Origin: Burkholderia sp. Bp9143
GTDB lineage: Bacteria > Pseudomonadota > Gammaproteobacteria > Burkholderiales > Burkholderiaceae
Assembly: GCF_003853645.1 (NCBI RefSeq)
Contig: NZ_QTPO01000009.1
Location: 1 to 64,000, forward strand
DNA length: 64,000 bases
Direction: 5' to 3'
Below the pieces are notes generated by a model, which made no database searches, was not told where the DNA came from, and saw nothing but the letters and a program-made list of their open reading frames with translations. This document shows, in pieces, positions 18,420 to 25,891 of this stretch. Position numbers and translations under genes: made by a program. How positions within the stretch are numbered: the first letter of the stretch is position 1; each line of letters begins with the position of its first letter.

Positions 18420-19364
18420 ATGACGATGCGTAACGCCACCCTGCGCCAGCTGAAAGTGTTCGAGACGGTGGCGCGGCACCTCAGCTTCTCGCGCGCGGCC
18501 GAGGAACTGCACCTCACGCAGCCCGCCGTCTCCACCCAGGTCAAGCAACTCGAGGAGCACGCTGGCCTGCCGCTCTTCGAACAGCTCGGGAAAAAGATCT
18601 ATCTGACGCCAGCGGGCACGGAAATGCTCCACTACAGCCGAGCGATCATTCAGCAGTTTCATGAAGTGGATGAAGCGATGGGCCAGTTGAAAGGCATCTC
18701 GGGCGGCAAGCTGAACGTCGCGGCCATCAGCGCGGGCGACTACTTCTTTCCGCGGCTGCTCGCCGAATTCACGCGACGCTATACGGGTGTCGAACTGAAC
18801 CTTGCAGTGCACAACCGCGAGGAACTGCTGCACCAGCTGGCAACCAATCAGACCGATCTCGCGGTAATGGTGCGGCCGCCACAAGAAATGGATTCGATCA
18901 ACGAGGCGTTCGCGCCGCATCCGTATGTGATTGTGGCAGCGCCCACGCATCCACTTGCCAGCAAGCGCAACATCAAGATCAGCCAGCTCGCGAGCGAAGC
19001 GTTCGTCGTGCGCGAACGTGGCTCGGACACGTGGAATTCGATGGAAGAGGGCTTTGCGGGGCGCCTCACGAACCTCAACATCGCGATGGAGATCAAGAGC
19101 ACGGAGACGATCAAGCAGGCCGTGATTGCAGGCATGGGCATCGCGTTTCTGTCCGCACATACCATCAGCCTCGAATTGCAGCTCGGGCATCTCGCCGTGC
19201 TCGATGTCGAAGGCTTTCCGGTGATGCTCAACTGGTATGTCGTTCATCGCAAGAACAAGCGGCTGCCGCCTGTGGCGGTTGCGTTCAAGCGCTTTTTGCT
19301 GGAAGAAGGTGCTGATCTGATCGAGCAGATCACGCACGTGAATCAATTGACTGTCCATAGATGA
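18420..19364 (+). CDS. LysR-family regulator, CbbR-like
   Basis: A 314-residue regulator. The N-terminal HTH (LRQLKVFETVARHLSFSRAA, then LTQPAVSTQVKQLEEHAG) and the following GGKLNVAAISAGDYFFPRLL are strongly like CbbR, the regulator of carbon-fixation genes in proteobacteria. The C-terminal effector domain is full length (EIKSTETIKQAVIAGMGIAF). It is divergent from the second OFA antiporter and upstream of a small unknown gene. No carbon-fixation genes are visible, so it more likely controls the transporter or the oxalate genes. The start could also be the ATG at 18426; the ribosome site is weak in both cases. Confidence 0.88.
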   Translation: MTMRNATLRQLKVFETVARHLSFSRAAEELHLTQPAVSTQVKQLEEHAGLPLFEQLGKKIYLTPAGTEMLHYSRAIIQQFHEVDEAMGQLKGISGGKLNVAAISAGDYFFPRLLAEFTRRYTGVELNLAVHNREELLHQLATNQTDLAVMVRPPQEMDSINEAFAPHPYVIVAAPTHPLASKRNIKISQLASEAFVVRERGSDTWNSMEEGFAGRLTNLNIAMEIKSTETIKQAVIAGMGIAFLSAHTISLELQLGHLAVLDVEGFPVMLNWYVVHRKNKRLPPVAVAFKRFLLEEGADLIEQITHVNQLTVHR

Positions 19365-19462
19365 CACGCTATGGAATGCCAATGAAAATTTAATTATTGT
19401 GTCTTCACCGCGACCTCTATGCTTCTTCCGAGCCACATCACTCGACCGCTTGGGATATCGCG

Positions 19463-19720
19463 ATGAATCAATCTGCCGATTTGCACAATGAAGCGTTGTT
19501 GAGCGCCTATAACGCCGCGTTCAGCGATCTGGGCTTACGCTTTCGCTGGACCCAGGACACGCTCGATTTCTTCGACGGCGTCAGCAATGAACCTGCACGA
19601 ATTACGGCCTACATCGAGCGCTTTCATTCGCATCTGCTCAGCGCCTATGACGCCGCTTTTCTCGTGCAACTGATTTTCGACCGGAAAAACCAGCTCTATC
19701 GCGAGCCCATGGCTCGATGA
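19463..19720 (+). CDS. Small conserved protein (85 aa), DLGLRFRW family, copy 1
   Basis: Function unknown. The start MNQSADLHNEALLSAYNAAF is at ATG 19463. The diagnostic patch is FSDLGLRFRWTQDTLDFF, then ITAYIERFHSHLLSAYDAAF. A paralogue at 25892-26278 has FADLGLRFRWDAQTL and VVAYIEAQQPHLLNAYSAEF, so spacing and aromatic/basic positions are conserved. The protein looks all-helical and soluble, with no signal or membrane segment. Each copy is transcribed rightwards and sits near a regulator (a LysR gene here, a GntR gene there). The repeated association with oxalate genes suggests a helper or sensing role, but this is only positional evidence. Confidence 0.72.
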   Translation: MNQSADLHNEALLSAYNAAFSDLGLRFRWTQDTLDFFDGVSNEPARITAYIERFHSHLLSAYDAAFLVQLIFDRKNQLYREPMAR

Positions 19721-19807
19721 CGCACAATTGCAGTTCATTCGTGATTCTCTCGACCTCCGCGCTCGCGAACCTGATGGTTCGCGACGCAGTTGCCGCTATG
19801 TGTTTCG

Positions 19808-20365
19808 TCAGCGTCGCTTTGCCTGATGGCGTTGGCGGCTACGCACGCGCATCGTTGCATGTGTCATTTGCGCGTTCCGCGCAGAGGATGCGCAGCGCGG
19901 CTGTGCACGGCGCGGATTGATCGACCACGTCCAGTGCTGCGTGAAATCGTCTGCAGGCTGCAGATGCGAAGGATCGCCGTCCCACGCGAGGCGCAACGTC
20001 GCGCTGCGTCGTGGTGACATGCCGCAATGCGCGGGCGCGCGCGCGTGATGCTCATGCATGGTCAGCATCACATGCGCGCCCAACGCGGCGGCCAGCAGGC
20101 TCACCGCGAACAGCGCTACGATTCCAGGCGTTTGCGCAGGCTCGTTGACGAAAGCATAACCAATCCAGACACACAATCCGAGCGCGACCATATCGATGAC
20201 CTTGTCGCCGGGTGCACCTTGCCGCATGTTTCGCCTGCCATGCGTCAGCCGGTTGACGAGCACTATTGCCGTTATCGCAATCACCAACGCGCCCGCGAAA
20301 ACAAACACACAAAGTTCCAGGCGCTCAAGCCCCGACCACGTGATGAAGCTAGCCCAGTCCGGCAT
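19808..20365 (-). CDS. Small membrane protein of unknown function
   Basis: A 185-residue frame with a strong ribosome site (GGAGGAGG before ATG 20365). Residues about 15-36 (LCVFVFAGALVIAITAIVLV), 58-74 (IDMVALGLCVWIGYAFV) and 83-102 (IVALFAVSLLAAALGAHVML) are three good membrane helices. The remaining residues, rich in Arg, His and Ala, look less like a folded domain. The true gene may once have ended earlier, or the tail may be frame drift after a mutation. It lies directly downstream of a CoA-transferase remnant and an operator-like word, so it was probably the second gene of that unit. I do not recognise the family. Confidence 0.6.
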   Translation of the reverse strand: MPDWASFITWSGLERLELCVFVFAGALVIAITAIVLVNRLTHGRRNMRQGAPGDKVIDMVALGLCVWIGYAFVNEPAQTPGIVALFAVSLLAAALGAHVMLTMHEHHARAPAHCGMSPRRSATLRLAWDGDPSHLQPADDFTQHWTWSINPRRAQPRCASSARNAQMTHATMRVRSRQRHQAKRR

Positions 20366-20420
20366 GCAACCTCCTCCTCGCTTCGTGCATTCGCTGTTGT
20401 TGCGTTCCGTTACTCGCTCG

Positions 20421-20590
20421 GATCGCGCCGCGCGCTCTGAGCGCGTCGATCGGCGAATAGCCGAGTTCTGCCATCACTTCATCCGTGTGCTCGTCGAGCA
20501 CGGGCGAACGCGCGTCACCTACGTCGGACTGTCCGTCAGCTTGATCGGGTTGCCCGCTGTCAGGTGCCTGTTGCGCACTGGAACCGACAC
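20421..20590 (-). pseudogene. C-terminal remnant of a third formyl-CoA transferase-like gene
   Basis: The minus strand reads VPVRNRHLTAGNPIKLTDSP, then a stop (TAG), then in another frame SPVLDEHTDEVMAELGYSP and ALRARGAI. These match the C-terminus of frc2 ([47 protein letters not shown]). All upstream coding sequence is gone, and the operator-like word follows within ten bases. So a deletion joined the promoter region to the last 55 codons. Confidence 0.85.
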
Positions 20591-20596
20591 TCAATA

Positions 20597-20612
20597 CAGT
20601 ATGTGATATAAC
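20597..20612. promoter_or_regulatory. Putative GntR operator before the CoA-transferase remnant
   Basis: CAGTATGTGATATAAC is the reverse complement of GTTATATCACATACTG, matching the words before oxc, frc2 and the GntR genes. It now drives, if anything, the small membrane protein at 19808-20365. Confidence 0.55.
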
Positions 20613-20832
20613 AGATCCTCGCAAGTGCTTTCACCCACACTTGGGGGAGTCCCGGAGAACACTTCAGCCCCTTTCCCATCGGGCCTTGCGAATGCAACTT
20701 CGGCGCCCAAGCCGTCAAAGCGGAAGATTTGGCGCAGCGTCCGAAGGACGCGCGCGCACAAAGAAGCCCGGTGGCCGGCTTCATCGCCTGACGAGCGCGC
20801 CGGACGATGCGGCCCGTCAGGCGATAAAAAAA

Positions 20833-20858
20833 GCCGGCGGACCTTCGGGTCTGCCGGC
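20833..20858 (-). terminator. Rho-independent terminator of the first GntR gene
   Basis: GCCGGCGGACC, loop TTCG, GGTCTGCCGGC: an 11-bp stem with one mismatch. On the minus strand it is followed by a run of seven T (20826-20832). It lies 39 bases after the GntR stop. Confidence 0.85.
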
Positions 20859-20896
20859 CTTCGGCTTCAACGGGGGGTTGACGGAGCGCAGAGCGC

Positions 20897-21598
20897 TCAG
20901 TCGAGAAAATCGCAATTTGACTCGACAAACGCGGCAAGCCCGAGCGAGTGATCGCGCACCAGACGCTCCGCCAGTTCGGTATCGCGCTTTTCCAGCGCCT
21001 CGATGATCCGCAAATGGTCGACGATCGACCGCGACGCGCGGTCGCTCTGAGAAATCGTCATGCGGCGAATTGCGCGCACATGAATGAAGATGTTCTTGAT
21101 CGTGTCAAGAATGATCTGCGACTTCGACAGTTCGACAATCGCCTGATGGAACGCGATGTTCGCATCCGAGTACTCGGTGATATGCTCGGCAGGCGTCGAG
21201 TCACGGAACTGGTCGAACATGTGGCGCAGTTTCGCGATCTCTTCGTCAGTTGCGTGCTGCGTGGCAAGACGTGCGGCCATGCTTTCGAGCGCGGCCCACA
21301 TCTGGATCATTTCGACGATCTCACGCTTGCTCTTGCGCACGATGTAGATGCCGCGCCGCGGAACCATGCGCAGAAAACCGTCCTGCTCGAGCAGCGTCAT
21401 TGCCTCGCGAACGGGCGTGCGGCTCACACCGAGCGATTCGCTCAGCACGCGCTCGTCGAGACGAATCTCTTCGCGCGACGCGTAAATGTCGGCATCCGCG
21501 ATGGCCTGGCGCAACATCGCGTAGGCCTGATCGCGGAGGCTGGCGCTATTCCCGATTGGATGCAGCGCCAGAGGCAGGTTCAGAACAGGAGTATTCAC
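20897..21598 (-). CDS. GntR-family (FCD-type) transcriptional regulator, copy 1
   Basis: A 233-residue DNA-binding regulator. The N-terminal winged helix contains LSESLGVSRTPVREAMTLLE and VPRRGIYIVRKSKREI. The C-terminal all-helical FCD ligand domain contains MIQMWAALESMAARLAT, SDANIAFHQAIVELS and HLRIIEALEKRD, with Asp and His residues usual for metal/carboxylate binding in this family. The start is GTG 21598 with only a weak ribosome site. It is closely similar to the second GntR at 24904-25623. It follows a small one-helix membrane protein, and an operator-like word lies upstream of the pair. Likely ligand: oxalate, oxalyl-CoA or formate-related, by context. Confidence 0.92.
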   Translation of the reverse strand: MNTPVLNLPLALHPIGNSASLRDQAYAMLRQAIADADIYASREEIRLDERVLSESLGVSRTPVREAMTLLEQDGFLRMVPRRGIYIVRKSKREIVEMIQMWAALESMAARLATQHATDEEIAKLRHMFDQFRDSTPAEHITEYSDANIAFHQAIVELSKSQIILDTIKNIFIHVRAIRRMTISQSDRASRSIVDHLRIIEALEKRDTELAERLVRDHSLGLAAFVESNCDFLD

Positions 21599-21610
21599 TA
21601 CCAGGTTCGC

Positions 21611-21826
21611 TTAGTTCGACGAGCCGATTGCGCCCATCACTGCTCCAACGCGCGCGTCGTTCGGCATGGCCTCATGCCCGGTTGCGGCTTCGAGACCGAC
21701 ATAACGGCCGTGCTTCGACGCAAGTTCGGCGACATGCAGCGGCACCCAAGAGGTCAACAGCACGGTTGCGGCCGAACCCAGGCCCACGAGAGCGACGGCA
21801 AAGATTGCAAGCGACACGAGATCCAT
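21611..21826 (-). CDS. Small single-helix membrane protein upstream of GntR
   Basis: 71 residues from ATG 21826, which follows CTGGAG at good spacing; an in-frame ATG at 21862 is less well placed. Residues 3-27 (LVSLAIFAVALVGLGSAATV and on) form one membrane helix. The remainder is short and polar (LHVAELASKHGRYVGLEAAT) with no motif I know. It is 12 bases ahead of the GntR start and surely co-transcribed with it. It might be a membrane partner of a transporter or a sensor for the regulator, but no evidence decides this. Confidence 0.6.
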   Translation of the reverse strand: MDLVSLAIFAVALVGLGSAATVLLTSWVPLHVAELASKHGRYVGLEAATGHEAMPNDARVGAVMGAIGSSN

Positions 21827-21904
21827 GAGTTGCTCCAGCCAATTGATGATTGAATGACTCAATCATATGCTGCGTCGCGACATGAATCAAGCATCTTGTA
21901 TTTA

Positions 21905-21919
21905 GTATATCAGATACTG
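21905..21919. promoter_or_regulatory. Putative GntR operator before the small membrane protein and GntR 1
   Basis: GTATATCAGATACTG lies about 80 bases before the start of the two-gene unit. It differs from the other copies by one central base (G for C) and suggests autoregulation. Confidence 0.55.
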
Positions 21920-22009
21920 TTGTTCAAGCACCACAACAACTCCAAAGCACGGATATTCGGTGCGGAGCCGCGATTACGGGAGGGTCCGATCGATATTACG
22001 CTTTTTTCC

Positions 22010-22215
22010 GCCCGCAAGCGCAATCTCCTGCACCACCATCAGCAGCGGTGAATCAATTTCCATCATACGTCCGGCCTCGAGATCCTGCAGCATCGCCGTC
22101 TTGTGCGCGCCCACCGCGCTCGCGCCGTTGACACGCCTTTCCACGGCACACGGAAGTGCACGGCGAAGCGATCGGCCATGGCCTTCGCCTCCAGTCGGGA
22201 GCTTCAGTCCTCGGC
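22010..22215 (-). pseudogene. C-terminal remnant of a PanE/ApbA (ketopantoate reductase-like) gene
   Basis: Just after the frc2 stop, on the same strand, the frames read LEAKAMADRFAVHFRVPWK and, after a frameshift, ERRVNGASAVGAHKTAMLQD followed by LEAGRMMEID. The block GAHKTAMLQDLEAGR is diagnostic for the C-terminal domain of ketopantoate reductase-type enzymes. In Methylobacterium the enzyme called PanE2 is an oxalyl-CoA reductase, so a copy beside frc suggests that function rather than pantothenate synthesis. The N-terminal NADPH domain and the end of the protein are missing. Confidence 0.75.
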
Positions 22216-22234
22216 TGTTCGTTCGCTTGCTCGT

Positions 22235-23482
22235 TCAGATCGCACCGCACGCTCTGAGCGCGTCGATCTGTGCCGGCGAATAGCCGAGTTCGACCATCAC
22301 CTCGTCCGTATGCTCGCCGAGCAATGGCGAGCGCGTTACCTCCGTCGGGCTGTCGGACAGCTTGATCGGGTTTCCAACCGTCAGGTACTTGCCCCGCACC
22401 GGATGATCGACCTCGACGATCGTGCCCGTCCTGCGCAGCGATTCGTCTTCAGCGATCTCCTTCATCGACAGGATCGGCCCGCACGGAATGTTGTGCTGGT
22501 TAAGGATCGCCATCGCATCCAACTTCGTCTTCGTCTTCGTCCAGCGCTCGATCTCCGCGAAGATCTCCTTCAACCGCGGCAGCCGCGCGCCGGGCGTGGC
22601 GTACTCCGGGTCCGTCGCCCACTCTTCCCTGCCAATCACGTTACAGATCTTCACCCACACCGGCGCCTGCGTAATGAAGTAGATGTACGCGTTCGGATCG
22701 TGCTCCCAGCCCTTGCATTTCAGGATCCATCCCGGCTGTCCGCCGCCTGACGCATTGCCCGCCCGCGGCACCGCCTCGCCGAATGCGCCGTTCGGATACT
22801 GCGGATACTCCTTCATCACGCCCGTGCGCTCCAGACGCTGCTGGTCGCGCAACTTCACGCGGCACAGGTTCAGCACGCCGTCCTGCATCGCCGCGAGCAC
22901 CTTCTGCCCACGGCCCGTTATCGTGCGCTGATACAACGCCGTCACGATGCCCAGCGCCAGATGCAGGCCCGTGCCGCTGTCGCCGATCTGAGCACCTGTC
23001 ACCACCGGTGGGCCGTCGTCGAAACCCGTCGTCGACGCCGCGCCGCCCACGCACTGCGCGACGTTCTCATAGACCTTGCAGTCCTCGTACGGCCCTGGAC
23101 CGAAGCCCTTCACCGACGCGACGATCATCTGCGGATTCAGTTCCTGGATGTGCTCCCACGTGAAGCCCATCCGGTCCAGCGCGCCCGGCGCGAAGTTCTC
23201 CACCAGCACGTCGCACTTCCGGATCAGCGCTTCCAGCACCAGCTTGCCTTCCGGGTGCTTCGCGTCGATCGTCACCGAACGCTTGTTGTGGTTGAGCATC
23301 GTGAAGTACAAGCTGTCGGCATCGGGAACGTCGCGCAGTTGTTCACGCGTGATGTCGCCCGCGCCTGCGCGTTCGACCTTGATGACGTCCGCCCCGAACC
23401 ACGCGAGCAGTTGCGTGCAGGTCGGCCCCGACTGCACGTGCGTGAAATCGAGAATGCGCACACCGTCGAGTGCTTTGCTCAT
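22235..23482 (-). CDS. frc: Formyl-CoA:oxalate CoA-transferase (copy 2)
   Basis: A 415-residue class III CoA-transferase, clearly a paralogue of the copy beside oxc. Gln-17 (FTHVQSGP), the catalytic Asp-168 (AQIGDSGTG) and the glycine loop SGGGQ are present, so it should be active on oxalate or a related acid. I chose ATG 23482 ([10 protein letters not shown]) behind GGGAGATG. It has no oxc partner here; instead a reductase remnant follows. An operator-like word lies about 90 bases upstream. It may serve as oxalyl-CoA supplier for a reductive route or as a backup for copy 1. Substrate specificity cannot be read with certainty. Confidence 0.93.
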   Translation of the reverse strand: MSKALDGVRILDFTHVQSGPTCTQLLAWFGADVIKVERAGAGDITREQLRDVPDADSLYFTMLNHNKRSVTIDAKHPEGKLVLEALIRKCDVLVENFAPGALDRMGFTWEHIQELNPQMIVASVKGFGPGPYEDCKVYENVAQCVGGAASTTGFDDGPPVVTGAQIGDSGTGLHLALGIVTALYQRTITGRGQKVLAAMQDGVLNLCRVKLRDQQRLERTGVMKEYPQYPNGAFGEAVPRAGNASGGGQPGWILKCKGWEHDPNAYIYFITQAPVWVKICNVIGREEWATDPEYATPGARLPRLKEIFAEIERWTKTKTKLDAMAILNQHNIPCGPILSMKEIAEDESLRRTGTIVEVDHPVRGKYLTVGNPIKLSDSPTEVTRSPLLGEHTDEVMVELGYSPAQIDALRACGAI

Positions 23483-23563
23483 GCTACATCTCCCATCGTT
23501 GATTGCTGTTCGCCGCTGACGCTTTTCGTGCCAGTCCGGACTCACCTTACCCAGGCCAGACAC

Positions 23564-23582
23564 ATGTGATATGTGATATATC
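23564..23582. promoter_or_regulatory. Putative double GntR operator before frc2
   Basis: ATGTGAT at 23564-23570 is followed at once by ATGTGATATATC, i.e. GATATATCACAT plus a second half word on the other strand. It is about 82-100 bases before the frc2 start. Confidence 0.6.
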
Positions 23583-23777
23583 GTATTTACAGCATGACGT
23601 TTGAGCAAGCTTTTTCCGGCGATTTCCGATGAGGGCAAACCCTTATTGGCCGCACCGATACTCAACCCGCGCTGAAGACGCGCCCCACCCGCGACGCGCT
23701 GCGCCCGAAAGACAATTGCGATGACCGGTGCCCTCGCGGAGAGCGTCAAGTGACCGACGCGGCCGCGAGTGTTGTCG

Positions 23778-23988
23778 TCAACGTGCTTCCTGTCCGATCA
23801 ATGGAACGACGACGTGCGCAGCCGCGATAGCCGCGGTTGCGCTTGCGAATACGGTGAGATCGATGGCCTGTTGATAGGGCAAGAAGGGGCGCATGCGCGC
23901 CGTCATCGAGTTTGCGGACGGCGGCGCAGGCGACCCAATCGCCGCTGTGAATGAACTGCATGGCCGACAATTCGAGTTGACACCGCAC
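23778..23988 (-). pseudogene. Frameshifted paralogue of the 80-aa small protein
   Basis: From a GTG at 23988 the frame gives LELSAMQFIHSGDWVACAAV and RKLDDGAHAP. The homologous continuation FLPYQQAIDLTVFASATAAI lies in a second frame and ends at 23778. The intact copy at 7635-7877 has FELFAMQLIENGGW and PLPYRRVDDDAVFESEAAAL at the same places. One small indel near 23890-23900 therefore breaks the gene. It lies between the PAS gene and frc2. Confidence 0.75.
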
Positions 23989-24113
23989 ACGTGTTTCTAC
24001 ACGCGTCGATGTTCTCCGTGCTGATCGTCGCAACAACGTTCGACGTGATATTGACTGCGCAAGTACAAAGGCGGCGTGCATGCCGCCCAGGTTCGATCGC
24101 CCGGAACGACACG

Positions 24114-24548
24114 TCAGGCGCTGACGCGTGCCTCCAGTTCCGCGATGCGCTTGCGCAGATTTCGGTCTTCCAGGAAGCGCGCGCTTTCGTCACGAATCAC
24201 CGCGACGATGCCCGTCAGTTCGTGCTCGTCCGAATACAAGAGTGCGACCGTAAAAGCGATCGACAGTGCGCGGCCGTCCTTGTGAACCGCGGGCACTCGA
24301 AGGACGTCGTTGCCATAGCGCGTCTGCCCGGTCGCCATCGTCTTTTCGTAGCCTTCCCAATGGCGCCCGCGCAGACGTTCGGGAATGATCAGGTCCAGCG
24401 AATTGCCGAGCGCTTCTTCCGGCGTGAAGCCGAACATGCGTTCTGCTGCGGGATTCCACATCGTAATCGCGCCGCTCCTGTCCGAGATCACGACGGCATC
24501 GCCGATCGCGTTCACCAGTTGTTGATAGTCAATGATAGCTGCTTGCAT
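24114..24548 (-). CDS. Stand-alone PAS-domain sensor protein
   Basis: A 144-residue soluble protein made of one PAS domain. Residues 6-120 show the core IGDAVVISDRSGAITMWNPA, AERMFGFTPEEALGNSLDLI and IPERLR, then a strand region ending GIVAVIRDESARF. A short C-terminal helix (LRKRIAELEARV) could be a coiled-coil dimerisation or signal helix. No output domain is present, so it must act through partners or as a ligand carrier. The PAS fold of this type often binds flavin, haem or small acids; the cofactor here is unknown. A remnant of a second copy follows frc1. Both lie beside CoA-transferases. Confidence 0.85.
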   Translation of the reverse strand: MQAAIIDYQQLVNAIGDAVVISDRSGAITMWNPAAERMFGFTPEEALGNSLDLIIPERLRGRHWEGYEKTMATGQTRYGNDVLRVPAVHKDGRALSIAFTVALLYSDEHELTGIVAVIRDESARFLEDRNLRKRIAELEARVSA

Positions 24549-24662
24549 AGTTGGGCTCGTGCGTCATATGGATACCGCTCAGTGAAAAACAGCGCCCGCC
24601 TGGACGCCATTCGAGTGACTCCGTTCGTTCGCATCGCACGGCGTCATGTCCGGGAACTTGAT

Positions 24663-24686
24663 TCAGTTCCTCACCCCATCTGCCAT
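24663..24686 (-). other. Seven-codon mini open frame with a perfect ribosome site
   Basis: AAGGAGG lies just before ATG 24684-24686, which begins MADGVRN and then stops. It is in the 355-base gap (24549-24903) upstream of the PAS gene, in which I see no other gene. It may be a leader peptide, or the start of a gene lost by frameshift. An AT-rich patch around 24721-24750 (AATATACAATATT) may hold the promoter. Confidence 0.3.
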
Positions 24687-24903
24687 GATGTCGCCTCCTT
24701 GGCCAAGAGTGCCGCGCGACGTAATATACAATATTCCATACACCGTATTAGTCAATGACTTCTTGCAGATGCCTGTCCATGCTGCTGCATCGCACAAGGT
24801 CGCCAGGGCTTTGTGTATGAGGAGTGTCGGCGATCGGATCGCGCACTGCACATGCGCCGGCACGGGATAGTCCCGGGGTTGCCGTGCGGGTGTGAGGACA
24901 GCC

Positions 24904-25623
24904 TCAGTCCAGAAAATCGCAATGCGCTTCGACGTACTGCGCGAGATCGAGCGAGTGCTGACGCACGAGCGTTTCGACGCGCTCGGTATCGCGCGCCTCG
25001 AGCGCTTCGATGATGCGCATGTGATCTTCGATCGAACGCGACGCGCGGTCGCTTTGCGCGATCGTCATGCGGCGTATCGCGCGCACGTGCATGATGATGT
25101 TATTGATCGTGTCGAGGATGATCTGCGAGCCGGACAATTCGACAAGCGCCTGATGGAACGCGATGTTCACCTCCGAGTACTCCTCGATGTGATCGGTCGG
25201 TGCAGCCCGGCTGAACTGATCGAACATGGCCCGCAGGCGCGCAATATTCTCGTTCGACGCGCGCAGCGTCGCGAGGCGTGCCGCCACGCTTTCCAGCGCG
25301 GCCCACATGCAGATCATCTCGACTATCTCTTTCTTCGTCTTGCGCAGGATATAGACGCCGCGGCGCGGCACCGTGCGCAGAAAGCCTTCCTGCTCGAGCA
25401 GCGTCATCGCTTCACGCACTGGCGTGCGGCTCACGCCGAGCGCCTCGGTCAATTCCTTTTCATCGAGACGTACCTCTTCATGCGAGTGATAGATGTCGGT
25501 ATCCGCGATCGCCTGCTTGAGTCGCACATACGCCTGGTCGCGCAGCGATGCCGTCGCGCTGATCGGCGTGAGGTTCAGGCTCAACGGGACCGCGCGGACA
25601 TTCTCTGGCGTGTCGGTGGACAT
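24904..25623 (-). CDS. GntR-family (FCD-type) transcriptional regulator, copy 2
   Basis: A 239-residue regulator closely similar to copy 1. The winged helix includes LTEALGVSRTPVREAMTLLE and VPRRGVYILRKTKKEI; the FCD domain includes MICMWAALESVAARLAT, SEVNIAFHQALVELS and HMRIIEALEARD. ATG 25623 follows GAGGAGAT. An operator-like word sits about 110 bases upstream, in the gap shared with the divergent small gene at 25892. Near-identical recognition helices (SRTPVREAMTLLEQ in both) imply that both regulators may bind the same TATATCACATA-like sites. A distinct ligand for each is possible. Confidence 0.92.
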   Translation of the reverse strand: MSTDTPENVRAVPLSLNLTPISATASLRDQAYVRLKQAIADTDIYHSHEEVRLDEKELTEALGVSRTPVREAMTLLEQEGFLRTVPRRGVYILRKTKKEIVEMICMWAALESVAARLATLRASNENIARLRAMFDQFSRAAPTDHIEEYSEVNIAFHQALVELSGSQIILDTINNIIMHVRAIRRMTIAQSDRASRSIEDHMRIIEALEARDTERVETLVRQHSLDLAQYVEAHCDFLD

Positions 25624-25726
25624 GGTCGACGTATCTCCTCGTTGTCGATTACGGTGATGGTCCGCTCGATCGTGGGCCGGATAGGCGCGGTCGTTTGGCC
25701 TCGCATTTCTCTACTTGCATATTCAC

Positions 25727-25744
25727 AATACTGTATATCACATG
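25727..25744. promoter_or_regulatory. Putative GntR operator in the divergent gap before GntR 2
   Basis: AATACTGTATATCACATG contains the shared core GTATATCACAT (25733-25743). It lies between the divergent GntR 2 and DLGLRFRW copy 2 genes and could control both. Confidence 0.6.
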
Positions 25745-25891
25745 TTCTCCTGACACCAGCGCCCCTGCACTCTGGTTTGCCGCACCCACTCCATAAGTGT
25801 TAATGAATAGTTTTTACAGAAAACTTTAACTATCGTGAATTCATAGCCCGACCTATGCTGTCGTCACGTAATCGATGAAATGGAGAGGATC

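Noticed and set aside
20625..20830. Possible coding remnant before the GntR 1 terminator
   Set aside because: Frames such as FARPDGKGAEVFSGTPPSVG look plausible but match no family I know and have no start.
24721..24750. AT-rich word AATATACAATATT as a seventh GntR site
   Set aside because: It lacks the ATCACAT core shared by the other six sites.
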